Assembly: GCA_017301975.1 (NCBI GenBank)
Contig: JAFLEI010000015.1
Span: 1-64,000, forward strand
Reading direction: 5' to 3'
DNA: 64,000 nucleotides
From: Verrucomicrobiota bacterium
GTDB taxonomy: Bacteria; Verrucomicrobiota; Verrucomicrobiia; Verrucomicrobiales; Verrucomicrobiaceae
Shown here: piece by piece, positions 48,506 through 57,915 of the stretch
How positions within the stretch are numbered: position 1 is the stretch's first letter
Layout: each line of letters starts with the position of its first letter
Translations under genes and position numbers: made by a program
The notes under the pieces: model-generated
The model's database searches: none
Told to the model about the DNA's origin: nothing
Seen by the model: the letters and a program-made list of their open reading frames with translations, nothing else

Positions 48506-49138
48506 ATGCGTTCCCGGCTTTTCCTTCTTGGTCTGGCGGCGTCACTCGCTGCCTGCAACACCGTTTATTACGCCGCCTGGGAAAAGCTGGGCTACGAGAA
48601 GCGTGACCTGCTCAAGAGCGCGGTCAAGAAAGCCCGTGGCGAGCAAAAGGATGCCGGAGCGCAGTTTCAGGACGCGCTGACGCAGCTCAAGAAGCTGACC
48701 AACTACAACGGCGGCAATCTCGAATCCGCCTACAACCGCTTCAAAGGCGAGTACGAGGACTGCGAAGCCCAGGCAGGCCGGGTGCGCAGCCAGATCCGCG
48801 AAGTGGACACGGTGGCGCGGGATCTCTTCCGGGAGTGGGAGGCCGAAATCCGCCAGTATGAGAACGCCTCTCTGGCCGCCGACAGCCGCCGCAAGTTGGC
48901 GGACACTCGCAGCCGGTTTGAGCCGCTGTCGCGATCACTGCACGCGGCCGAAGGCACGATGGAACCCGTGCTGCGCCAGTTTCATGACCAGGTGCTTTAC
49001 TTGAAGCATAATTTGAATGCGGTGGCCATCGGCTCGCTGCGAGGCACGGCGGACAACATCCAGAGCGACATCCAGCGCCTGCTGGACCAGATGAACCGCT
49101 CCATTGCTGAAGCGGACCGGTTTATTCAGACGCTGTAA
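48506..49138 (+). CDS. DUF2959-family lipoprotein
   Basis: A 210-residue predicted lipoprotein: signal MRSRLFLLGLAASLAAC with lipobox LAAC, then a long helical coiled-coil region (AWEKLGYEKRDLL and LKKLTNYNGGNLESAYNRF) characteristic of DUF2959, a family of unknown function. It has no transmembrane segment after the signal. Expected in the outer membrane or the inner membrane's outer face. It is only six bases downstream of the glutaredoxin gene and probably cotranscribed. A repeat-rich 290-bp spacer follows. Confidence 0.82.
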   Translation: MRSRLFLLGLAASLAACNTVYYAAWEKLGYEKRDLLKSAVKKARGEQKDAGAQFQDALTQLKKLTNYNGGNLESAYNRFKGEYEDCEAQAGRVRSQIREVDTVARDLFREWEAEIRQYENASLAADSRRKLADTRSRFEPLSRSLHAAEGTMEPVLRQFHDQVLYLKHNLNAVAIGSLRGTADNIQSDIQRLLDQMNRSIAEADRFIQTL

Positions 49139-49176
49139 TTCTACCTTGTTAAGCGTCTGGGGCGAGGCGGAGCGTT

Positions 49177-49197
49177 CCTTGTTCCACAGGAACAAGG
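49177..49197. repeat. perfect 9-bp inverted repeat in spacer
   Basis: CCTTGTTCC at 49177-49185 pairs with GGAACAAGG at 49189-49197 around the three-base loop ACA. It lies 38 bp after the DUF2959 gene. The stem lacks a following U-run, so it is not an intrinsic terminator. It may belong to a dispersed hairpin family or act as a transcript 3' stem. Confidence 0.65.
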
Positions 49198-49375
49198 CTA
49201 CTTTGCTGCGCTGAGACGTCAGCCGAAAGCAGGCGGCCTGACGATCAAGTCTCAGCATGTAGAACTAACGTGGGATCAATACTCTTTGTCTGTCAGGGGC
49301 GATTCGTGAGCGTTGATCGACCGACAAGAGAGCCGAGGCTTGGGGAGACAGGCGAAGCCAATCTGTCGTACTCCA

Positions 49376-49410
49376 GAAAAAAGCCCTCCGGCTTTGCAGC
49401 GGGAGGGCTT
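49376..49410 (-). terminator. intrinsic terminator of fdhA
   Basis: On the minus strand AAGCCCTCC (49410-49402) pairs with GGAGGGCTT (49389-49381) around a 12-base loop, followed by a run of T (bases 49382-49377). The stem is a perfect 9 bp. It ends 18 bp after the fdhA stop, so it is almost certainly a Rho-independent terminator for that gene. Confidence 0.92.
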
Positions 49411-49428
49411 CGTGATTTCTCAGGCAGA

Positions 49429-50625
49429 TCAGGCTTTGATCATGCCATGCGGATCAATGACGTACTTGCGGGCCGCGCCTTTGTCGAAGTCCACGTAGCC
49501 TTTGGGGGCGCCCTTCAGGGAGATGACCTGCACGTTCGTCGCCTTGGCGATTTTGATCTTGTCGTGCAAAATCGCCATCATGAGGCGGCGGTGGTATTTC
49601 ATGACCGGGCACTGGCCGGTGACGAAGGTGTGGCTCTTGGCCCAGCCGAGGCCGATGCGGATGGAAAGGCTGCCGACCTTGGCGGCTTCATCGACCGCGC
49701 CGGGATCACCCGTGACGTAGAGGCCGGGAATGCCGATGGCACCGCCCGCCTTGGTGAGTTCCATGACGCTGTTGAGCACCTGCGCGGGCACTTCCTTGCT
49801 GTGGTCGTGGCCGCAACCACGGGCTTCAAAGCCGACGCAGTCCACCGAGCAGTCCACTTCCGGCACGCCGAGGATGTTTTCGATCTGATCCTGCACGGAG
49901 GCAGAGAGAGAAACGTCCACGGTTTCGCAGCCGAAACGGCGGGCCTGAGCCAGGCGCTCTTTGTTCAAATCACCGACGATGACGACGGCGGCACCGAGGA
50001 GATGGCAGGAAGCCGCGCATGCGAGACCGACAGGGCCGGCACCGGCGATGTAAACCGTCGCGCCCGGGCCCACGCCTGCGGAGACCGCACCGTGATAGCC
50101 GGTGGGGAAAATGTCCGAGAGGAGGGTGAGGTCCTTGATCTTGGCGAGGGCCTGATCGCGATCCGGGAACTTCAGCAGATTGAAGTCAGCGTAGGGCACC
50201 ATGACGTACTCAGCCTGACCACCGACCCAGCCGCCCATGTCCACATAGCCATAAGCCGCGCCGGGGCGGGCAGGATTCACATTCAAGCAGATGCCGGTCT
50301 TGCCTTCTTTGCAGTTGGCGCAGCGTCCGCAGGCGATGTTGAAAGGCACGCTCACGATGTCGCCTTTCTTGATGAACTCCACATCGCGGCCCGTCTCGAT
50401 GACTTCGCCGGTGATTTCATGGCCGAGGATCAGCCCCTTCTGTGCGGTGGTACGACCGCGCACCATGTGCTGGTCCGATCCGCAGATGTTGGTGCTGACG
50501 ACTTTGAGAATGACTCCGTGATGGCATTTACGCTTTTGTTCGCGCAGCTCCAGCTTGGGGAAATCAATGCTTTGGACCTCTACCTTTCCCGTGCCCATGT
50601 AGGCGACACCATGATTGCTTGGCAT
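49429..50625 (-). CDS. fdhA: glutathione-independent formaldehyde dehydrogenase
   Basis: A 398-residue zinc-dependent medium-chain dehydrogenase, the length of Pseudomonas putida FdhA. Evidence: the catalytic zinc region ICGSDQHMVRGR and GHEITGEV, the structural zinc cluster CGRCANCKEGKTGIC, and the NAD-binding GAGPVGLACAAS. The long insertion with a GGWVGGQAEYV segment and the DHSKEVP text are characteristic of this subgroup, which oxidises formaldehyde (and dismutates it with alcohols) using tightly bound NAD. It is monocistronic with its own terminator, and divergent from the SGNH gene with 218 bp between. Confidence 0.93.
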   Translation of the reverse strand: MPSNHGVAYMGTGKVEVQSIDFPKLELREQKRKCHHGVILKVVSTNICGSDQHMVRGRTTAQKGLILGHEITGEVIETGRDVEFIKKGDIVSVPFNIACGRCANCKEGKTGICLNVNPARPGAAYGYVDMGGWVGGQAEYVMVPYADFNLLKFPDRDQALAKIKDLTLLSDIFPTGYHGAVSAGVGPGATVYIAGAGPVGLACAASCHLLGAAVVIVGDLNKERLAQARRFGCETVDVSLSASVQDQIENILGVPEVDCSVDCVGFEARGCGHDHSKEVPAQVLNSVMELTKAGGAIGIPGLYVTGDPGAVDEAAKVGSLSIRIGLGWAKSHTFVTGQCPVMKYHRRLMMAILHDKIKIAKATNVQVISLKGAPKGYVDFDKGAARKYVIDPHGMIKA

Positions 50626-50843
50626 AATATTGTGTGGTTGTGGTTGGCTAATTTAGGGGATTCCCGGTCATGCTAGTCAGAACCGGCAGATGGCGTCAAT
50701 CCTCGTTAAGGAAAAACGCTGGCAACCAGGAGTGAGCGGTGCAGGGGCCGGGAAAAGCTGACGCCGCCGGGACAACTAAACGAATGGCTCCATCTCCTCT
50801 TTCGGATTGCCTGCCCGCGAGCAGCCCTCCACAATGCGCATGC
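50626..50843. promoter_or_regulatory. divergent spacer, fdhA and SGNH gene promoters
   Basis: A 218-bp region between two divergent starts. The minus-strand side directly before fdhA reads ACACAATATTATG, giving a possible extended AT-rich contact but no clear -35. No operator symmetry was recognised. The plus-strand open frame that starts at 50739 in this spacer lacks any signal and is not the real start of the SGNH gene. Confidence 0.4.
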
Positions 50844-51623
50844 ATGAAAATTACATCACTCGCATTGTCCCTGCTCCTGCTTGCCACCACCGCCCTCCGG
50901 GCACAGACGCCGGCTCCAGCCGTCAAACCAGCGGCTCCGGCGGTCGTCATGCCGCCGCAGCCACCGGATGTTCCTGCGGAGAAGTATGGCAAGGATGGCA
51001 AGATCAATCCCGGCTTCATCGCCTCTCACGAGAAGTTCGTAAAGATCGCCAAGGAGGGCATGGCTCAGCTCGTGTTCCTCGGTGACTCGATCACCGCCGG
51101 ATGGGCGGGCAACGGCAAGGAGGTCTGGGCGAAAGCCTTTGCCGGCTACACCCCGGCCAACTTTGGCATCGGCGGTGACCGCACGCAGCATGTGCTGTGG
51201 CGCGTTCAGAACGGAGAGCTTGAGGCTCCCCTCAAGCCCAAGGCTGTGGTGCTCATGATCGGCACGAACAACGTCGGTGGAGACTCCCCCGAGGGCATCG
51301 CCAAAGGAGTCACTACCATCGTCGAAACCATCCGCGCCAAGCAGCCGCAGGCCAAAATCCTCCTGCTCGCTGTCTTCCCACGTGGTGACAAACCCACGGG
51401 CAAACTTGGTGCCGCCAACGACAAGATCAAGCAGGTCAATGCGATCATCTCGAAGCTCAATGACGACAAAAATATCTTCTTCCTCGACATCGGCAGCAAG
51501 TTCCCCCAGCCCGAGGGCGCGCTGACCAAGGAGATCATGCCCGACTTCCTGCACCTCTCCCCCGCCGGATATCAGATTTGGGCCGATGCCATTGGACCAA
51601 AGCTGGCCGAGCTGATGAAGTAA
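50844..51623 (+). CDS. secreted SGNH/GDSL esterase
   Basis: A 259-residue exported protein with signal peptide MKITSLALSLLLLATTALRAQ and then a Pro/Ala linker. It shows the SGNH blocks: GD-S82-ITAGW, GIGGDR, GTNN and the catalytic pair D234-FLH237. It resembles the platelet-activating-factor acetylhydrolase-type GDSL group that deacetylates lipids or sugars. The ATG at 50844 was chosen because the signal peptide starts there. It is followed 65 bp later by a HAD phosphatase gene. Confidence 0.85.
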   Translation: MKITSLALSLLLLATTALRAQTPAPAVKPAAPAVVMPPQPPDVPAEKYGKDGKINPGFIASHEKFVKIAKEGMAQLVFLGDSITAGWAGNGKEVWAKAFAGYTPANFGIGGDRTQHVLWRVQNGELEAPLKPKAVVLMIGTNNVGGDSPEGIAKGVTTIVETIRAKQPQAKILLLAVFPRGDKPTGKLGAANDKIKQVNAIISKLNDDKNIFFLDIGSKFPQPEGALTKEIMPDFLHLSPAGYQIWADAIGPKLAELMK

Positions 51624-51688
51624 TCCACCCCGTCATTGCCGCCACGGATTCATCTGGCGCAGCCGAACCCTGCGTGCATAGGAATGCC

Positions 51689-52303
51689 ATGCCCCAGCCC
51701 GTCATCCTCTCCGACATCGGCAAAGTCCTCATCGACTTTGACTTCAGCATCGCCGCCCGCCGGCTGGCGGAACGCTGCGACCATCCGGCGGAGACGGTGC
51801 TGACGCTGTTTGATGGCATCAAAGGGCCGTATGAGGTGGGTGACATGGATGACGCAGAGTTTGTGCGGCAGGGGATAGCGCTGACGGGATTCCGCGGCCC
51901 GTCCGCTGACTTTGCCGCCATCTGGTGCGAAATTTTTGCCCAGAATGAGCCCATGCACCAGACGCTCGGAGCCCTGGCGGGCAGGCTGCCCATGCACCTG
52001 CTTTCCAACACGAATGAGCTGCACAAAAGCTACTTCCTGCGCGAGTTTTCGATCTTCCAGCACTTCCAGGACGGCGTGTACTCACACACCGCCCGCTGCG
52101 CCAAGCCGGGAGAGGAGATCTTTCTCAAGACCGCCGCACAGCTGGACCTCGACCCTGCCCGCACGTTTTACATCGACGATCTGGAGGCCAACATCGCCAC
52201 GGCGAAACGCCTGGGTTTCCGGACATTTCACTACAGTTTTGTGAAACATCCGCAGCTTGAGGCGGAGCTCAACGAATGGCTGGCGGCTCAGGGCATTGGT
52301 TGA
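51689..52303 (+). CDS. HAD-family hydrolase, YihX/glucose-1-phosphatase-like
   Basis: A 204-residue HAD protein. The nucleophile motif is D9-I-G-K-V-L, the form seen in YihX-like phosphatases in which the second acid of DxD is replaced, followed by HLLSNTNELH (motif II) and the loop IDDLEANIATAKRLG (motif IV). The helical cap of C1 type lies between about 20 and 90. Likely a small-molecule phosphatase in the cytoplasm; substrate undetermined. ATG at 51689 is chosen by similarity to the family start. Confidence 0.78.
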   Translation: MPQPVILSDIGKVLIDFDFSIAARRLAERCDHPAETVLTLFDGIKGPYEVGDMDDAEFVRQGIALTGFRGPSADFAAIWCEIFAQNEPMHQTLGALAGRLPMHLLSNTNELHKSYFLREFSIFQHFQDGVYSHTARCAKPGEEIFLKTAAQLDLDPARTFYIDDLEANIATAKRLGFRTFHYSFVKHPQLEAELNEWLAAQGIG

Positions 52304-52384
52304 CGGGCGCGAATACCTGTCATAACCAGTACGCGCTGCCGTTCGTATCACCTGTGTGGCATGAAAGCATGCACGACTAATTCC

Positions 52385-52942
52385 ATGAAATGCGACGTTT
52401 GCGAGAATGAGGCCACCGTGTTCCTCACCCAGATCATCAACGGTCAGATGACCACGGTGAATCTGTGTGAAACCTGCTCGAAGGCCAAAGGCGTGACCGA
52501 GGAGACGGGCTTCGGTCTTGCCGAGGCATTTCTGAGCCCCTCCCACCGAACCGAATCGGACACGATGGAAATCGTGTGCGATGCCTGCGGCTTCACGGCT
52601 TCACAGTTGAAAAAGATCGGCCGCATGGGCTGCCCGGAATGCTACGCCGCCTTCCGCGACGGGCTGGACGGCCTGCTGCGCAACATGCACAAGGGAACCC
52701 GCCATGTGGGCAAGCGTCCGAGCCACATCAGCGCCGTCGCGCCGCAAATGCTGCCCCGCCAGCGATCGGCTCCTTTGAAGGACGCCCCTCCGCCACCTCC
52801 GGTGGCGCCTCCCGCAGCACCGCCGCCTGACGTGGCCAAGCTCCGCGCGGAACTCGATCTGGCCGTGAAGGAGGAACGCTACGAGGACGCAGCCCGATTG
52901 AAATCCGAGATCGAAAGTCTCCAGCCCAAGGCTTCCAAATGA
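52385..52942 (+). CDS. mcsA: McsA-like zinc-finger/UVR protein, activator of McsB
   Basis: A 185-residue protein beginning MKCDVCENEAT. It has two zinc-finger pairs (CDVC with NLCETCSK, and VCDACGF with MGCPECY), a Pro-rich linker, and a C-terminal UVR helix-turn-helix motif (LRAELDLAVKEERYEDAARL). This is the arrangement of McsA, which activates the protein-arginine kinase McsB. The kinase follows 76 bp downstream, then clpC. ATG at 52385 is used; an in-frame ATG at 52361 adds eight residues. CtsR, the repressor that usually starts this operon in Firmicutes, is absent here. Confidence 0.88.
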   Translation: MKCDVCENEATVFLTQIINGQMTTVNLCETCSKAKGVTEETGFGLAEAFLSPSHRTESDTMEIVCDACGFTASQLKKIGRMGCPECYAAFRDGLDGLLRNMHKGTRHVGKRPSHISAVAPQMLPRQRSAPLKDAPPPPPVAPPAAPPPDVAKLRAELDLAVKEERYEDAARLKSEIESLQPKASK

Positions 52943-53018
52943 AGGATGCCGCAGGTGGAATCATCCTTCCGCGTCATTCAACGCGTATCCTTTCAGCAAC
53001 GTCCAACTTCGTAATCTC

Positions 53019-54143
53019 ATGATGCGTTTTGCCACCCTGATCAAGAATCCCGCCGACTGGATGAAAGGCGCGGGTCCGCACTCCGACGTGGTCATGACCT
53101 CGCGGGTGCGCCTTGCTCGCAATCTCCGTGGCTATCCGTTTCCAGGCTTCAGCCAGGAGCGCCAGCGCATCGAACTGCTGGAGCGGGCACGCCCGGTGGT
53201 GGAAGAACTGCCCGAAATGCGGGACGGCTACAGCGAGGACTACACCGAGCTGAGCAAGATCCGCAAACAGGTGCTGGTGGAGCGCCACCTCGTGAGCCGT
53301 GAGCATGCGGCGCGGTCCTCCGGCTGCGCCGTCGTGGTGGACCGCAAGCAGAGCATCTCCATCATGATCAATGAGGAGGATCATTTCCGCATTCAGGGCA
53401 TCCGGCCCGGGCTGAACCTCGCCAGCGCCTTTGAGGTGGTGGATCGCGTGGACACGGAGCTAGAAAGCCTGCTGCCCTATGCCTTTGACCCCAAGCTGGG
53501 CTACCTGACCGCCTGCCCCACCAATCTCGGCACGGGCATGCGCGCCTCCGTGATGCTGCACCTGCCGGCGCTGGTGCTCACGGAACAGATCAACCCGGTG
53601 ATCAAGGCGATTGGCAAGATCGGCCTGGCTGTGCGCGGCCTTTACGGCGAAGGCACCGAGGCTCTGGGCAACCTGTTCCAGATTTCCAACCAGCACACGC
53701 TGGGCGAGGCGGAGCCGGAAATCATCGCCCAGATCGAAAAAGTCATCGAAGGCGTGGTGCGCTCCGAGGTGACGGCACGCGCCAAGCTCAAGGAGGACCA
53801 CCAGACCATGCTGCAAGACCAGATTGGCCGAGCTTTCGCCATTCTGCGGTATGCGCACATCCTGACCTCCAAAGAGGCACTGAATCTGCTTTCCATGCTG
53901 CGTCTCGGTGCAGATCTCGACCTTGTCGGAAACTGCGACCGCAGCCTGATCGACATGCTTCTGCTTGAAATTCAACCTGCGCATCTGCAGCTGAATGCTG
54001 CGCGTGAATTGTCCCCTGAAGAGCGTGACAGCATGCGCGCTGATTTAACCCGCACGCGGTTGCAATCCATCGACGGCCCGGGTAGTTTTCCCCCATCACA
54101 ATCTAACAACGGAGGCCCAGCCTCCCCCACTAATGATGAATAA
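53019..54143 (+). CDS. mcsB: protein-arginine kinase McsB
   Basis: A 374-residue ATP:guanido phosphotransferase. It shows the family segments MTSRVRLARNLRGYPFP, the nucleotide-binding RSSGCAVVVDRKQSISIMIN (shown in part) and the catalytic-loop region TACPTNLGTGMRASV. In Bacillus McsB phosphorylates arginines on misfolded or regulator proteins, marking them for ClpCP. Here it lies between mcsA and clpC; its end overlaps the clpC start by 11 bases. The Met-Met start at 53019 and 53022 gives two equivalent options. Confidence 0.93.
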   Translation: MMRFATLIKNPADWMKGAGPHSDVVMTSRVRLARNLRGYPFPGFSQERQRIELLERARPVVEELPEMRDGYSEDYTELSKIRKQVLVERHLVSREHAARSSGCAVVVDRKQSISIMINEEDHFRIQGIRPGLNLASAFEVVDRVDTELESLLPYAFDPKLGYLTACPTNLGTGMRASVMLHLPALVLTEQINPVIKAIGKIGLAVRGLYGEGTEALGNLFQISNQHTLGEAEPEIIAQIEKVIEGVVRSEVTARAKLKEDHQTMLQDQIGRAFAILRYAHILTSKEALNLLSMLRLGADLDLVGNCDRSLIDMLLLEIQPAHLQLNAARELSPEERDSMRADLTRTRLQSIDGPGSFPPSQSNNGGPASPTNDE

Positions 54144-56664
54144 TTTCACTCCACGTGCCCAACAGGTGCTGGCCCTTGCCCGCAAGGAAGCCGACCGGTT
54201 CAACCACAACTACGTCGGGACGGAGCATCTCCTGCTCGGCCTCATCAAACTCGGCCAGGGGGTCGCTGTGAACGTTTTGACCAAGCTGGGCCTCGATCTC
54301 GAAACCGTGCGCATGCAGGTCGAGCAACAGGTCGGCTCAGGCCCTGAGACCAAGATGGTCGGCAACATCCCCTACACCCCGAGGGTGAAGAAGGTGCTGG
54401 CCCTGGCCTCCAAGGAAGCCAAGGCACTCAACCACAGCTACGTCGGCACGGAGCACATCCTGCTCGGCCTCCTGCGCGAAGGCGAAGGCGTGGCCGCCCA
54501 GGTGCTGCGCAATCTCGATGTGAACCTCGACAAGGCGCGCAGCGAAATCCTCAAGGAACTCGATCCCAACTTCTCCTCCCAGAACGAAGAGGAAGAGGAG
54601 GAAAGCGAACCGGTGAACCCCACGGGCAACACGCCTGCAGGTGACAAGAAGAAGAATGAGAAGACCCCGGCCCTCAAGGCCTTCGGTCGTGACCTCACCG
54701 AACTTGCCATCAAGGGTGAAATGGACCCCGTCATCGGCCGCTCGGAAGAAATCGCCCGCGTCATCCAGATCCTTTGCCGCCGCACCAAGAACAACCCGGT
54801 GCTCATTGGTGAAGCCGGTGTCGGCAAGACCGCCATCGTCGAAGGTCTGGCCCAGGAAATTGCCGCCGGCAATGTGCCTGAAATCCTGCGCGACAAGAAA
54901 GTCATCACCCTTGACCTCGCCCTGATGGTCGCAGGCACGAAGTATCGCGGCCAGTTTGAAGAGCGCATCAAGGCGGTGATGGATGAAATCCGCCGCAACA
55001 AGAACGTCATTCTCTTCATCGACGAGCTGCACACCATCGTGGGTGCCGGCGGTGCGGAAGGCGCGATGGACGCCAGCAACATCATCAAGCCTGCGCTCAG
55101 CCGCGGCGAGCTGCAATGCGTCGGCGCCACCACGCTGAACGAATACCGCAAGTACATCGAGAAGGACTCCGCGCTGGAACGCCGCTTCCAGAGCGTGAAG
55201 GTGGAGGAGCCCTCCGTGGAGGACGCCATCCGCATTCTCTTCGGCCTGCGCGGCAAGTACGAGATGCACCACAAGGCGAAGTACAGCGAAGACGCTCTCC
55301 GGTCCGCTGTGAATCTCAGCTCCCGCTACCTGCCCTCCCGTTTCCTGCCTGACAAGGCGATCGACATCATGGACGAGGCCGGATCGAAGGCCCGCATCGC
55401 CGCCATGACCCGCCCGCCGGAACTCAAGGTGATCGAAGCCGAGATCGAGGAGATCCGCGTCGAGAAGGAAGGTTCCATCAAGGAGCAGGATTTCGAAAAA
55501 GCCGCGAGCCTGCGCGACCGTGAGAAGAACGCCAAGAAGCGTTTTGACGACGTTTTGGAAACCTGGCGCACCAACAATCAGGAGCGCATCGTGGATGTCA
55601 CCGAAGAGGACATCATGTCCGTCGTCTCCAAGTGGACAGGCGTCCCGCTTCAGCGCATGGAGCAGGCCGAAGCCGAGAAGCTGCTCAAGATGGAAACCGA
55701 GCTCAAGGGCAAGGTCATTGGTCAGGACGAAGCCGTCATCGCCATCAGCAAGGCCCTGCGGCGCTCCCGCGCCGACCTGAAGGACCCACGCCGACCCATC
55801 GGCTCCTTCCTCTTCCTCGGCCCGACCGGCGTTGGCAAGACCTTCCTGGCGAAGAACCTCGCCGAATTCATGTTTGGCACTGCCGAGGCGTTGATCCAGA
55901 TCGACATGTCCGAGTACATGGAGAAGCACACCGCCAGCCGTCTGATTGGTGCGCCTCCCGGATATGTCGGTTATGAAGAAGGCGGCCAGCTTTCCGAAGC
56001 CGTGCGCCGTCGCCCCTACTCCGTGATCCTGTTCGACGAAGTCGAGAAGGCGCACCCGGATGTGATGCACCTGCTGCTTCAGATCCTCGAAGAAGGCCAG
56101 GTCACCGACAACTTCGGCCGCAAGATCGACTTCCGGAACACCATCGTCATCCTCACCTCCAATGTGGGTGCGGAGCAGATCAAACGCCAGACCAGCCTGG
56201 GCTTCATGGCCATGCAGGAAGATTCCGCCGACAACGCCGGCATCAAAGGCAAGATCACCGAAGCCGCGAAGAAGTTCTTCAAGCCTGAGTTCCTCAACCG
56301 CCTCGACGACATCGTCATCTTCCGCATGCTCGAGAAAGAGCAGCTCAACAAGATCGTCGATCTCGAAGTCAGCAAGGTGGTCCTCCGCCTCAAGAAGAAG
56401 AACATCCACATCACGCTGGACGACAGCGCCCGTGAGTTCCTCATGAAGGAGGGCTTTGATCCGCAGTATGGTGCGCGTCCGATGCGCCGTGCGGTGGAGA
56501 AAAACATCGAGGATCCGCTGGCCGAGCATCTCCTGCGTGGTGACATCCGCGAAGGGGACACCGTCAAGGTCTCCCACGACGAGGAAACCAAGCGTCTCAA
56601 ATTTGCCGCCGACGCACGCGAAACCACTGACATTCCGGCTCCGGCCGAGACGCCAGCACCTTAA
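54133..56664 (+). CDS. clpC: ATP-dependent Clp protease ATPase ClpC
   Basis: An 843-residue AAA+ unfoldase. The N-terminal pair of Clp-N repeats (starting [14 protein letters not shown] and [11 protein letters not shown], then the repeat at about 75-145) binds McsB and adaptors. Two ATPase modules follow, with Walker A motifs GEAGVGKT and GPTGVGKT, separated by the UVR-containing middle domain. It delivers substrates to ClpP; clpP is not in the window. The gene overlaps mcsB by 11 bases and is surely cotranscribed. Length is typical of ClpC (about 810-850). Confidence 0.96.
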   Translation: MMNNFTPRAQQVLALARKEADRFNHNYVGTEHLLLGLIKLGQGVAVNVLTKLGLDLETVRMQVEQQVGSGPETKMVGNIPYTPRVKKVLALASKEAKALNHSYVGTEHILLGLLREGEGVAAQVLRNLDVNLDKARSEILKELDPNFSSQNEEEEEESEPVNPTGNTPAGDKKKNEKTPALKAFGRDLTELAIKGEMDPVIGRSEEIARVIQILCRRTKNNPVLIGEAGVGKTAIVEGLAQEIAAGNVPEILRDKKVITLDLALMVAGTKYRGQFEERIKAVMDEIRRNKNVILFIDELHTIVGAGGAEGAMDASNIIKPALSRGELQCVGATTLNEYRKYIEKDSALERRFQSVKVEEPSVEDAIRILFGLRGKYEMHHKAKYSEDALRSAVNLSSRYLPSRFLPDKAIDIMDEAGSKARIAAMTRPPELKVIEAEIEEIRVEKEGSIKEQDFEKAASLRDREKNAKKRFDDVLETWRTNNQERIVDVTEEDIMSVVSKWTGVPLQRMEQAEAEKLLKMETELKGKVIGQDEAVIAISKALRRSRADLKDPRRPIGSFLFLGPTGVGKTFLAKNLAEFMFGTAEALIQIDMSEYMEKHTASRLIGAPPGYVGYEEGGQLSEAVRRRPYSVILFDEVEKAHPDVMHLLLQILEEGQVTDNFGRKIDFRNTIVILTSNVGAEQIKRQTSLGFMAMQEDSADNAGIKGKITEAAKKFFKPEFLNRLDDIVIFRMLEKEQLNKIVDLEVSKVVLRLKKKNIHITLDDSAREFLMKEGFDPQYGARPMRRAVEKNIEDPLAEHLLRGDIREGDTVKVSHDEETKRLKFAADARETTDIPAPAETPAP

Positions 56665-56694
56665 CCGGGAGCGGTCCGCCGGGCTCTGCCTGCC

Positions 56695-57915
56695 ATGATC
56701 CGTGTCCTGATTCTCATGCTCCTTCTCGGCAGCCTTGGCTGCTGGCTGGACCGTGAGCATCAAGCGGGACGGTTCCAGCGTGTGGACGAGATGTTCCTCG
56801 ACTTTCTCGTCGCCAATGCGCGGGATCGTTTTGTCACGAGCACCGGTGAGGCGGTGTCTTCAGCGCCCGTCGTTCTGGTGAAGATGCGCGTGGCTGACAA
56901 GGCGGAATATGCCGGCTGGCCCCCGCGCCCGCTCGACTGGCAGATGGTCCTGAAGGGCCTGCAGGCCTACAATCCAGCGGTGGTCGTAATACCCGAAACA
57001 CTGTTCTGGGGCCGCCCCGCCCCCGAGTTTGTGAATGAGGCGGCGCAGGCACTGACTCCCTTTCCCAGCACCGTTCTTGGCGTTGAATCTCAACTGACCG
57101 CCAGCCGTGAAGCACCAGCCTTTCTGGGTGGCCTCGAAAACTCACTGCCACAATTTCAAAAGGTGCAGGGCGACATCGGGGCTGTTCATCCCTTGGGGGC
57201 CTTGATTGCTGCGCCAGACGACCAGATCCGCCGACAGGCTGAAATCGGCATTGCGATCCCTCAGGACGCGAAAGACTCAGGCAAACTGCCCTATGCCGTC
57301 CAGGCAGGCGGCCACCTGCTGCCGACCGTCCTGGCCCAAGCTCTGGCGCGCTTCACCCAGACGCCTTATGTCACCCAGCGCCTGCTGCTGGGCCCTGGCG
57401 CTGGAGCCTTCCTCTCGCAAGGAGCTTTTGTCCCGCTTTCGACTGCCGGTGAATTTATCATCAACACCAAAGCCCCTGTTCCCGAAGTCGATGCGCTCAA
57501 TTTGATGACCTCGGAACTGGCCGATGCTCTTTCCGCCCAGGACAAGGCGAATCTCTCGGGAGGAAAGGTGATCGTGATCGGCACGGATGACGGTTCGCCC
57601 AGCGGCCTTCCCCGTCTGCATGCCCAGGCGCTCGCACAAGCGCTCGCCCTGCCGAGGTTGCGACTGCTGCCTGCCTGGGCGCAATGGATTATCTGGGGAG
57701 CCTCGGGGCTGGCGGGATTCTGGCTGGTGTTGTTCGTTCCGCGCCGCAAAGCCATCCTGCGGGGCACGCTGTTGATCTTCGCGGCGCTGGTGGTCTGCTT
57801 TCTCGCCTTCCAGTCCAGTTTGATCTGGTGCCCGCCCACGATTCCCGCAGCGCTGCTGGCCGTCTCTGCAGTGTTCGCACGCTTTGCCGGGCGCAGGATC
57901 AGTCCGGCATCCTAG
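56695..57915 (+). CDS. CHASE2-like sensory membrane protein, no effector domain
   Basis: A 406-residue membrane protein: an N-terminal helix or signal (MIRVLILMLLLGSLGCW), a large extracytoplasmic domain (about 20-330), and two to three C-terminal helices (WIIWGASGLAGFWLVLF, LLIFAALVVCFLAF). The opening (RVDEMFLDFLVANARDRF, then APVVLVKMRVADKAEYAGWPPRPLDW in part) fits the CHASE2 pattern of a D-LR start followed by V-I-D-like strands. CHASE2 domains normally sit in kinases or cyclases; here no kinase or cyclase domain follows. It begins 30 bp after clpC and may be in its transcript. Its stop overlaps the convergent gene's stop. Confidence 0.62.
   Translation: MIRVLILMLLLGSLGCWLDREHQAGRFQRVDEMFLDFLVANARDRFVTSTGEAVSSAPVVLVKMRVADKAEYAGWPPRPLDWQMVLKGLQAYNPAVVVIPETLFWGRPAPEFVNEAAQALTPFPSTVLGVESQLTASREAPAFLGGLENSLPQFQKVQGDIGAVHPLGALIAAPDDQIRRQAEIGIAIPQDAKDSGKLPYAVQAGGHLLPTVLAQALARFTQTPYVTQRLLLGPGAGAFLSQGAFVPLSTAGEFIINTKAPVPEVDALNLMTSELADALSAQDKANLSGGKVIVIGTDDGSPSGLPRLHAQALAQALALPRLRLLPAWAQWIIWGASGLAGFWLVLFVPRRKAILRGTLLIFAALVVCFLAFQSSLIWCPPTIPAALLAVSAVFARFAGRRISPAS

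Larger units (their letters stand above)
49139..49428. other. repeat-rich spacer between convergent genes
   Basis: A 290-bp gap between the DUF2959 gene (plus) and fdhA (minus), whose 3' ends face each other. It holds the inverted repeat at 49177-49197, a segment near 49290-49370 with further short complementary stretches (CGAGGCTTGGGGAGACAGGCGAAGCC in parts) and the fdhA terminator at 49376-49410. No tRNA or gene was recognised. A long plus-strand open frame reaching across fdhA is an antisense shadow. Confidence 0.5.

Noticed and set aside
49270..50676. 468-codon plus-strand frame over fdhA
   Set aside because: Antisense to the formaldehyde dehydrogenase; it also reads through its terminator.
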